Part shown: positions 27,703 through 34,892 of the stretch, piece after piece
How positions within the stretch are numbered: the first letter of the stretch is position 1
Layout of the letters: each line of letters begins with the position of its first letter
Assembly: GCA_018675575.1 (NCBI GenBank)
Contig: JABGXW010000075.1
Coordinates: 1 to 64,000 of the forward strand
Direction of reading: 5' to 3'
DNA: 64,000 bases
From: Bacteriovoracaceae bacterium
GTDB taxonomy: Bacteria; Bdellovibrionota; Bacteriovoracia; Bacteriovoracales; Bacteriovoracaceae
Notes under the pieces: generated by a model
Seen by the model: only the letters and a program-made list of their open reading frames with translations
What the model was told of the DNA's origin: nothing
Database searches by the model: none
Translations under genes and position numbers: made by a program

Positions 27703-28362
27703 ATGAGTAAAAAAATTGCAGTTATTTTATCTGGTTGCGGGTATTTAGATGGATCAGAAATAAGAGAAGCAGTTCTCACTCTTACGGCCCTAGATACTTT
27801 AGAGGCCAAGGTGAGTATCTTTGCACCTAATCAAGATCAATTCCATGTTGTAAATCATATACTTGGGACAGAAAATCAAGAGAATAGAAATATTATTGAA
27901 GAGTCTGCAAGAATTGCCAGAGGAGATGTGACCAATCTAACTGAACTATCAGCCCAAGACTTTGATGGAATCATTTTTCCTGGAGGTTTTGGTGTGGCCA
28001 AAAACCTTTGTAATTGGGCATTTGAAGGATCTAACTGTCAGGTCGATTCTAATATTGAGAAATTAATAAAGAATTTCTATGAACTAAAGAAACCTATCGC
28101 TGCCATTTGCATCGCACCGGCGTTGATTGCCACTGTTCTTGGAAGTCAGAAAATTACTGTGACTATAGGAAATGATCAAATAACAGCGGATGAAATTATA
28201 AAGACAGGTGCATTTCATGAAAATAAAGAGGTCCATGAAATATGTATCGATAAGAAACATAAAATTATCTCAACTCCGGCCTATATGTATGGTGATGCAA
28301 AACTTCATAAAATTCAGGAAGGAATCTTTTCCTGTGTTAAAGCTATGCTTGAGCTGACTTAG
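27703..28362 (+). CDS. elbB: ElbB-like class I amidotransferase-fold protein
   Basis: The preferred start at 27703 gives 219 residues, the usual length, and has GGAGAG eight bases upstream. The open frame extends 24 codons further without support. The sequence MSKKIAVILSGCGYLDGSEIREA is the ElbB signature, followed by FPGGFGVAKNLCNWAFEG and the nucleophile-elbow-like AICIAPALIA. ElbB belongs to the DJ-1/PfpI superfamily and has glyoxalase activity in E. coli; its historical link to isoprenoid synthesis is indirect. It is a single-gene unit here. Confidence 0.93.
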   Translation: MSKKIAVILSGCGYLDGSEIREAVLTLTALDTLEAKVSIFAPNQDQFHVVNHILGTENQENRNIIEESARIARGDVTNLTELSAQDFDGIIFPGGFGVAKNLCNWAFEGSNCQVDSNIEKLIKNFYELKKPIAAICIAPALIATVLGSQKITVTIGNDQITADEIIKTGAFHENKEVHEICIDKKHKIISTPAYMYGDAKLHKIQEGIFSCVKAMLELT

Positions 28363-28549
28363 ATCCTAAATTGCGTCTTTTTTTTTCCTATATTCTTTGA
28401 GTATGGAACCCCAAATCGTTAAAAAATAGATAGATTCTCATAACTTAAGTGGGTAGGTTCTTTTTTACACACCTTGTTGTGTCGCATTGCTCTTTTGAGA
28501 TCTCTGTTCTAATGTCTAAATATTATAATAATTCTTGGGGAGAGGATTC

Positions 28550-29077
28550 ATGAAAAATTTATTATTTGTGTGTGCTATTTTATTTACTATTTCTTGTGGT
28601 AAAAGTAATGAAGTAACGGCCGAGGATCCAATCTTAAACCCAAATAATTGTATTCAGAGTTTAAACCATCGAGGTCAATATCGTCCATATGGTGCGAGAA
28701 CGACTGCAATTAGAGCAAATTGTATACCTCAGCAAAGAGGAGCAACCTCCTGGCAAATCAAAACGAAGTTTAAAAAGTTCCCAGCTAAAGTAAGAGTAAA
28801 GATTAATGGAGCTATTGTAGCTGATGAATGTTCTAGAAATAGGGCCTACCCAGGCAGAGTAACAAGAGCTCGAACTGGATCAGAGGCAACAATTTTTATC
28901 CCAAGTTTTCAAGCACCACTTAATGGTAGAGTTCAGGTTGAGCTTGTTAAGCTAGGTAAGAAATGTTTTTGGTGGTCTTCTTTTTACTATCAAGGAAATA
29001 CAAGATTTACTGTTGGTAATGTGTCGACTTCGAGACCTGCTGCAGTTGAAATCTTATTACCACAAGGCCGTTATTAA
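28550..29077 (+). CDS. Basic lipoprotein of unknown function
   Basis: Start ATG at 28550 follows GGGGAGAGGA and gives 175 residues. The signal peptide ends in FTISCGKS, a plausible lipobox with Cys16. The mature part is basic with several cysteines (NNCIQSL, RANCIP, DECSRN, KKCFWW) likely paired as disulfides, and predicted beta strands. No family is recognised. It precedes the phosphatase-like lipoprotein by 55 bases on the same strand, so the two may be co-transcribed. Confidence 0.75.
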   Translation: MKNLLFVCAILFTISCGKSNEVTAEDPILNPNNCIQSLNHRGQYRPYGARTTAIRANCIPQQRGATSWQIKTKFKKFPAKVRVKINGAIVADECSRNRAYPGRVTRARTGSEATIFIPSFQAPLNGRVQVELVKLGKKCFWWSSFYYQGNTRFTVGNVSTSRPAAVEILLPQGRY

Positions 29078-29132
29078 TTAAAAATTTATTCTAAATACTT
29101 TTGTTGAATGAATTCAATCCATTAAGAAAAAA

Positions 29133-30380
29133 ATGACTTTAATAAGGCTTCTATTTAAATATCTCATTTTCTTCGTATTATTACTTAATATATTAGGTTG
29201 TGATCAAGAGGATGCAAAAAACCCAGCCCATCCATTTACCATTTTAACTTGGCGATCTCAAGACACTTCACGAACTATGACTGTCAATTTTAAACTTGCT
29301 GCTAAAGCAAGTGAATCGACAATTTACTACGATGTGAAACCAGGTACTGAGTCTTTGGAATCCTATACAAATAAAAAATTGGCAACAAAACATGAGATCA
29401 AAAATCTCGCGGGATTACATTATTTTCAAGTAGAACTTGATAACTTGCAACCTGCTACTCTTTATTATTATGTCATAGCTGACATAAATGGGGTTAAATC
29501 TAAGGAAAGAAGATTTCGAACATTACCGGATGATAAAAGTAATATAAGTTTTATTACTGGAGGGGATATGGGAACCCAAGGTGCCTTTGTTCCTCTTCTA
29601 AAACTTGCAGGTAATACTTCTCCTGATTTCGCTTTAATTGGTGGGGATATTACATATGGTAATGGTGAAATTTCAGCTTGGCCTAAGTGGATTACTTGGC
29701 TTCAAGCTTGGCAGGAGAATATGGTGACAAAGGATGGCAGAGATATTCCGATTGTTGCTGCAATTGGAAACCACGAAACAAGTGGTCTTATTTCTAAAAA
29801 AGCTCCTTTTTATAAAAACATATTACGGCAACATGAAAAAACCTACTTTATTAGAAACTTTGGAAAAAACTTAAGATTATTTGTTTTGGATACGGGACAT
29901 ATTGCTCCACATTTCGGACTACAAAGAATATGGCTCAAAAAACAATTAAAGAAAGCTAAAAAACAAAAGATTCCCTATAAAATGGCCATTTATCATATAC
30001 CTTTATATCCAAGCCATAGAAAATATAATCTTGTGCAAGCCAAGATGGGAAGAATCTTCTGGAAATCTTTATTTGAAAAATATGAATTATTTACTGCATT
30101 TGAAAACCATGACCATACTATGAAAAGATCACATCTCCTTAAGGATGGTAAAGTCACTAACGATGGTTCAGGAGTTTTGTATCTAGGAGACGGCTGCTTT
30201 GGAAGGAATGCTAGGGATGTTGAGCAGCCTCGATGGTATTTAGCGAAGAGCGAGGCCGTTGAACATTTCTGGCATGTAAAGGTTGATTCCGGTGGTGTTT
30301 CTTATAAGGCCATAGATCTTAACGGTAGAGTGATCGATGAATATCGAAGAGATGCTCTAAAAATTATTAATTCTGATTAA
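29133..30380 (+). CDS. Purple acid phosphatase-like metallophosphoesterase lipoprotein
   Basis: A 415-residue protein with a lipobox ILGC (C23). Residues about 35-130 form a fibronectin-III-like domain as in purple acid phosphatases (LQPATLYYYVI). The metallophosphoesterase core follows, with D145 (GGDMG), D172 (GGDITYG), N213-H214 (GNHE), HIPLYPSHR, and an NHDH motif where GHxH is usual. It would hydrolyse phosphate esters at the cell surface or in the periplasm. Its 3' end overlaps the convergent PLA2-like gene by 14 bases. Confidence 0.9.
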   Translation: MTLIRLLFKYLIFFVLLLNILGCDQEDAKNPAHPFTILTWRSQDTSRTMTVNFKLAAKASESTIYYDVKPGTESLESYTNKKLATKHEIKNLAGLHYFQVELDNLQPATLYYYVIADINGVKSKERRFRTLPDDKSNISFITGGDMGTQGAFVPLLKLAGNTSPDFALIGGDITYGNGEISAWPKWITWLQAWQENMVTKDGRDIPIVAAIGNHETSGLISKKAPFYKNILRQHEKTYFIRNFGKNLRLFVLDTGHIAPHFGLQRIWLKKQLKKAKKQKIPYKMAIYHIPLYPSHRKYNLVQAKMGRIFWKSLFEKYELFTAFENHDHTMKRSHLLKDGKVTNDGSGVLYLGDGCFGRNARDVEQPRWYLAKSEAVEHFWHVKVDSGGVSYKAIDLNGRVIDEYRRDALKIINSD

Positions 30381-30861
30381 ATCTAAAATTAATAAAATCA
30401 TCTACTAAGATAGGGTTAATATCTACTTGTTGGTAAATAATAGAGAGGATATAATCTTGTTCTTGTGTAGAGAGTGGAGTGTACCTGTGTCTACTTTTTT
30501 GCCAGGCCCAGCCCCATCTGTACTTGCTTTTAAAAGGAAAGTAATGACCAGCACGAATTCCGCGATACATTAAGTTTCCTTGAAAGGGTCCAGCAACAGC
30601 TGTGACACATTCTTTTAAGGAAAGATCCGCTCGCTTTAAATCTTTCTTGTCTCCGGCAACCCAATAGGCCATATCATGCTTTATACAACAATTGGCCCAT
30701 AGCATTGGTTGATCCCTAGTTCCTTCGGGATATGAAGTACAAAGGTCTGTTTTGAAAGCTTTAAATTGAACATTTAATTGGTCTTCTGCGAAAAGATCAA
30801 AACTGTAAATTGATATGAGTAAAGTTCCGAATAATGAGAGTGAGAGAATTATATTTTTCAT
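30367..30861 (-). CDS. Secreted phospholipase A2-like protein
   Basis: A 164-residue exported protein (signal peptide to about residue 25). Residues 41-90 hold CTSYPEGT, then NCCIKHDMAYWVAG with C58, C59, H62 and D63, then LKECVTAV. The CC-x2-HD-x2-YW arrangement resembles the catalytic helix of secreted phospholipase A2, in which the His-Asp pair activates water. A calcium loop is not obvious, so catalysis is uncertain. Similar uncharacterised proteins occur in Proteobacteria. It may be a lipid-active or merely structurally related protein. Confidence 0.7.
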   Translation of the reverse strand: MKNIILSLSLFGTLLISIYSFDLFAEDQLNVQFKAFKTDLCTSYPEGTRDQPMLWANCCIKHDMAYWVAGDKKDLKRADLSLKECVTAVAGPFQGNLMYRGIRAGHYFPFKSKYRWGWAWQKSRHRYTPLSTQEQDYILSIIYQQVDINPILVDDFINFRFNQN

Positions 30862-30923
30862 TATAAAAAACTATCATTAATTAATATGTGATGGGAATTA
30901 AATAAAAAGCGTGGCCTTTAATG

Positions 30924-32306
30924 TTATAAAATGACAGGCATTTGCTTCATGTATTCTTTTATAATTGATGACTTATATTTATGCTTACCTTCAATAACAA
31001 TCCAGTCTCCCTCCATAATAACGCCGAGCAAATGACTTGAGTTTCCTGAAAAAATGAAAGTCGATAAAATGCTTTCTTTTGGTTTTCCGTAAAAGAGCGG
31101 GTGATTATTGTTAATAACTATACCAGTTAAAAAGTCATGCTCTTTAAATTGCCACTCCCCATCTACACCTAATGCAAAACGAGAATTTTTTAAAGAGCGA
31201 TGATATAAAAGATCACCACTATCATCGAGTTCAATTTTACAGAGCGGATTTCTCTCATGGTTATTTAACCTTTCTAAATAGTCGAGCCAACGCAATTCTT
31301 CGAGAGGGCTTAATCCTATATGGCTGTCTGAACCAATCGTCCAGCGACCAGACTTTTCATTATAATTTTTGAAGGGAAAAAGGCCATCACCTAAATTGGC
31401 CTCTGTAGTTGTGCATAAAACTATATTTGCATTAGTTTGAATAATCGCACTCATTTCTTCTTGGGATATATGAGTAGCATGAATAAGATTAAAGTATTCA
31501 TTCACATTGGTGTTATCTACAAGCCATTCGATGGGGGACTTCTTGAGAAATTGTTTGCATTCTTCGACCTCTTTAAGCTGTTCTGAAATATGAATATGAA
31601 ATGGAGTCTTAGGATTTAGGTTTGCACACGTTGCTTTAACATCATCGGGAGATACAGCTCTTAACGAGTGAATTCCCGCTGCTACTTTTACATTAGGATA
31701 TGACTTAGCATAACTTTTTACAAAATCTAAAAACTTAAAATACTCATTTGTATTTTTTAATAAAAATCTTTTCTGCCTTGAATGGGATTCTTCACAAAAT
31801 CCACTTCTTTGATAAAAGATAGGAACTAAGGTGAGATTAATTCGCGCCTTTTTAGCTGCATTCATGAGTCTAACACTCATCTCTGCAGGGTTGTTAAAAA
31901 CTTGCCCATTTGTATCGTGGTGTAAATAATGAAATTCAACAACATGGGTATAGCCATTCTTTAGCATTTCACAGTAGAGAAAAGTGGCTAAGGCCTCTAA
32001 TTGATCAGGGCTAATTTTTAAGGCAAGAGAGTACATTTTTTCTCTCCAAGTCCAAAAATTGTCTTGTAAACCTTCTGATGTGATATTTTCAGTTAGTCCT
32101 GCCATGGCATATTGAAAGGCATGTGAATGTGTATTTCTAAAACCTGGAATAAAGTATCCAGAAATATTTTCATCAATATTTTTACCTGGAGGAAGACTTG
32201 ATCGAACATCAGAGATTTTTCCATCATTAGTAACAATTGTATAACCAGGGGAAATCCATTTCCTATTTTTTAGGACTGCTTCGAATTTCCAAATCTTAGT
32301 TGTCAT
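30924..32306 (-). CDS. hutF: Formimidoylglutamate deiminase
   Basis: A 460-residue amidohydrolase that converts N-formimino-L-glutamate to N-formyl-L-glutamate and ammonia in the five-step histidine degradation route. The metal motif is GFRNTHSHAFQ (H60, H62), typical of HutF, followed by DNFWTWREKMY; a later GIHSLRAVS and the metal Asp in GSDSHIGLSPLEEL complete the site. The ATG overlaps the hutG stop in an ATGA arrangement, so hutG is translated first and the two are coupled. Confidence 0.94.
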   Translation of the reverse strand: MTTKIWKFEAVLKNRKWISPGYTIVTNDGKISDVRSSLPPGKNIDENISGYFIPGFRNTHSHAFQYAMAGLTENITSEGLQDNFWTWREKMYSLALKISPDQLEALATFLYCEMLKNGYTHVVEFHYLHHDTNGQVFNNPAEMSVRLMNAAKKARINLTLVPIFYQRSGFCEESHSRQKRFLLKNTNEYFKFLDFVKSYAKSYPNVKVAAGIHSLRAVSPDDVKATCANLNPKTPFHIHISEQLKEVEECKQFLKKSPIEWLVDNTNVNEYFNLIHATHISQEEMSAIIQTNANIVLCTTTEANLGDGLFPFKNYNEKSGRWTIGSDSHIGLSPLEELRWLDYLERLNNHERNPLCKIELDDSGDLLYHRSLKNSRFALGVDGEWQFKEHDFLTGIVINNNHPLFYGKPKESILSTFIFSGNSSHLLGVIMEGDWIVIEGKHKYKSSIIKEYMKQMPVIL

Positions 32307-33118
32307 GAACTTAACTTTCCCATTTCTTTACATAATTGTTCGAATAGTTCCTTTAGAACGGGGCGGATCATTGGCTTTATTTTATAAGAGTACTCATTCT
32401 TTTCGGTGTTCATATAAACATCTTGAGACATTTCCAATTGTAAGGCGTGAATTCCTTTAGAGGGTTGTCCAAAGTTTCTTGTAATTTGGCCACCTTTGAA
32501 AGGTTCATTATGCTTAACCGAATAGTCAGAAGCATTCAAGACGGCCATAGCAATGGAGATGATAGATTCGTGGGCTGAAGTTTTATCATTGTTGCCAAGA
32601 ATGAGATCTGGAAAGTCTTCTTTTTGAATACTTGGTACATTTCTTCCAATTGAATGACAGTCAAATAATAGAGCATGGGTAAATTGATTTTTTAATTCTA
32701 GAAGTAAGGAGTCAACTTGTTTATAGTAGGGTTTGTAATACAAATCAATTCTACGATTAATTTCACTTTGATCAGGCTCCATATTTTGATTATAGAGACT
32801 CTCTTGTTTGAATGATTTAAGTGGCACTAAAGAAGTTTGCGATCTCTTATCTGAATAAAGTTTTTCATTTTCTATATCTCTGTTTAAATCGATTACGTAG
32901 CGAGAATAAGGAGCTCGGATCATCACAATCCCCATTTCAGTACAAAAGTCATAGAGCTGATCCACAAACCAGTCGGTATCTTCTGGATGTTTTATATATT
33001 TTGGATTGAAGGCTGGAATAATCTCTTCAGGAAAATAAACTCCACTGTGTGGAACTGAAACCAGTAATGGTTTTGTGATTATTGCAGGTTTTTTAATGAT
33101 AAAAGCTTCTCTCTTCAT
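32303..33118 (-). CDS. hutG: N-formylglutamate amidohydrolase
   Basis: About 271 residues from the ATG at 33118; a GTG at 33160 would add 14 residues. It removes the formyl group from N-formylglutamate to give glutamate and formate, using the product of HutF. Motifs are LVSVPHSGVYFPEEI, APYSRYVIDLNRD, LFDCHSIGRNVPS and HALQLEMSQDVYM, with the zinc ligands among these histidines and the glutamate. It overlaps hutF by four bases. The earlier pathway genes hutH, hutU and hutI are not in the window. Confidence 0.93.
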   Translation of the reverse strand: MKREAFIIKKPAIITKPLLVSVPHSGVYFPEEIIPAFNPKYIKHPEDTDWFVDQLYDFCTEMGIVMIRAPYSRYVIDLNRDIENEKLYSDKRSQTSLVPLKSFKQESLYNQNMEPDQSEINRRIDLYYKPYYKQVDSLLLELKNQFTHALLFDCHSIGRNVPSIQKEDFPDLILGNNDKTSAHESIISIAMAVLNASDYSVKHNEPFKGGQITRNFGQPSKGIHALQLEMSQDVYMNTEKNEYSYKIKPMIRPVLKELFEQLCKEMGKLSS

Positions 33119-33305
33119 AAAAATACTATACAGCAATAAGGACAGACTGCCATTTTGCACCCTGATATAAATAAGTGATAATATATTATCAATGGAAATA
33201 GCATTAACAGGTGTTTCTGGTGTTGTGGGTTTTAGATCTTGTCATATCTCTTTTTACTCTATTATCATTGATGAAAATAAAATTAAGGTCCCCTATTTAT
33301 GATGA

Positions 33306-34727
33306 TTAGGGAATTAATTGAATTTCTAAAGACAACTGAAGCTCATTGTTCATGATAGATGTGGTTCTGAGTAAATGTCTTTTTTGATCAATCTGTTTCT
33401 GAGTAAAGTTCTTTCTTAAATCGACAGGTATAACTTTTGAACCAATAAGTTTATTGGGTTTATCGAATCCATTTTCTACTTCGATTTCATACTTTAAAAT
33501 GCCTTCACTAAAGATGAGCTCACTGATTAATACAGAGGTTCTAAAGTTCTCAAATTTGTAGCTGATATTATTTCTCAATGTGGTCGATCCAATAGTACGT
33601 ATTTTTCTACAATCATTGCCTGCTTTGTTGCAGTTGAATAACTGAACATTAATTCGAAATTCATTTTCAGTTCTATTTTCATCCTCTTCCTCTGAATTAA
33701 GAATATTATTAAGTTTTAAAAAAGTAGGAGTGATGACTAATTGAGCTGCTTCAATTCTAAATAATTCATAAGAGATTGTGCCCTTATTACTTAGTGGTAA
33801 ATTAAGAATATATTTTTCCATTAATTCTTGGGTTAACATATCGAAATCTACTCCCGGATAATATCCTACCTGTTCTTTAATCCAGCTCAAATGCCGAGAG
33901 ACGTTTGTATAATAGGACCTTTTACATCTCATGGAAGTATCAGTAACATTTACAGTAGAAGCTATTCCGATCTGTCTTTTTTTGTTACCTTTCATAATAA
34001 ATGCAGGACCTCCAGAATCTCCCGACCATGCACCCATTTCTAAACTCCAAATTTCATTTGGGTTCATGTCTCCACAATACTGATCATGTAATATCGTAAT
34101 CTCTTTAAAGTTTCTATTGCCGGTTACCTTGCCAGCGCCATCTTTCCCAAACCCTGAAATGATAACTTGATCATCTGCTTTAACATTTAAGTGCTCTAGT
34201 TCTGCGAGACTAATGAGAGGCACGATTGACGAAATATCAATTGGTGCTTTATTTTTTAATATAATTAAAGCGATATCCTCTTTTTCTTGTCCTCTAAAAC
34301 TTACTTTAAGATTATCTTCAAGACCTGCTGCGAGTCTTTCTTCTTTACGAAATTCAGCTTCTTTTATTCTTTCTTCAGCATATTTTGCATAGGCTGAATT
34401 TATAATAACTTTATGAACAGGTACTCTTATCGTTGCATTTAGCTCATCCACAGCTATTGAATTCGATAGAATTATTCCAGTCACCTCTGCATCATTAACA
34501 CAATGAGCAGCAGTTAATGCAATATATGGATGAATAATCGTGCTTGAACAAATCGAGTTTTTTGTTCTTAAAAAGGCAACATTTTTGAATCGGTTCTGGG
34601 CATCATGTTTTCCATCAATAATCTTCGATATGATAACATTTTTTACTTTCCCAGATATTTCTTTTCCGCGGTGATCAACACATGAAACAAGAGTCAAAAG
34701 CAGAAATATAGTAAAATAATTGGCCAA
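33306..34727 (-). CDS. Trypsin-like serine protease (S1 family), lipoprotein
   Basis: The start is taken as TTG at 34727 because GAGGAG lies upstream and it opens directly into a signal peptide; this gives 473 residues. The lipobox LVSC (C16) suggests membrane attachment. The chymotrypsin-fold triad is complete: His in TAAHC, Asp in DIALIIL, Ser in GDSGGP. A non-protease domain of about 180 residues rich in beta strands follows. It probably cleaves proteins outside the cytoplasm, perhaps prey proteins, which is inference. Confidence 0.9.
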   Translation of the reverse strand: MANYFTIFLLLTLVSCVDHRGKEISGKVKNVIISKIIDGKHDAQNRFKNVAFLRTKNSICSSTIIHPYIALTAAHCVNDAEVTGIILSNSIAVDELNATIRVPVHKVIINSAYAKYAEERIKEAEFRKEERLAAGLEDNLKVSFRGQEKEDIALIILKNKAPIDISSIVPLISLAELEHLNVKADDQVIISGFGKDGAGKVTGNRNFKEITILHDQYCGDMNPNEIWSLEMGAWSGDSGGPAFIMKGNKKRQIGIASTVNVTDTSMRCKRSYYTNVSRHLSWIKEQVGYYPGVDFDMLTQELMEKYILNLPLSNKGTISYELFRIEAAQLVITPTFLKLNNILNSEEEDENRTENEFRINVQLFNCNKAGNDCRKIRTIGSTTLRNNISYKFENFRTSVLISELIFSEGILKYEIEVENGFDKPNKLIGSKVIPVDLRKNFTQKQIDQKRHLLRTTSIMNNELQLSLEIQLIP

Positions 34728-34824
34728 TGAACACTCCTCTAGTTGATAGTTGATTAATATCGACAACATACCTCACCTTTTGACGCGGCGCCACCATAGA
34801 TGTAAAAGTTCTAGGTCTGGCTGA

Positions 34825-34851
34825 TTGACTTACGCAAAACTTACGTATAAT
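34825..34851 (+). promoter_or_regulatory. uvrA promoter with overlapping direct repeat
   Basis: TTGACT (34825-34830) and the consensus TATAAT (34846-34851) are 15 bases apart (16 if the -35 is shifted by one). They lie about 42 bases before the uvrA ATG. Two exact ACTTACG copies at 34828-34834 and 34839-34845, one helical turn apart, fill the spacer and look like an operator. Confidence 0.65.
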
Positions 34852-34892
34852 CTCCACTAGTTAATTGAATGTGCCAATCTAGGAAGACCTTC

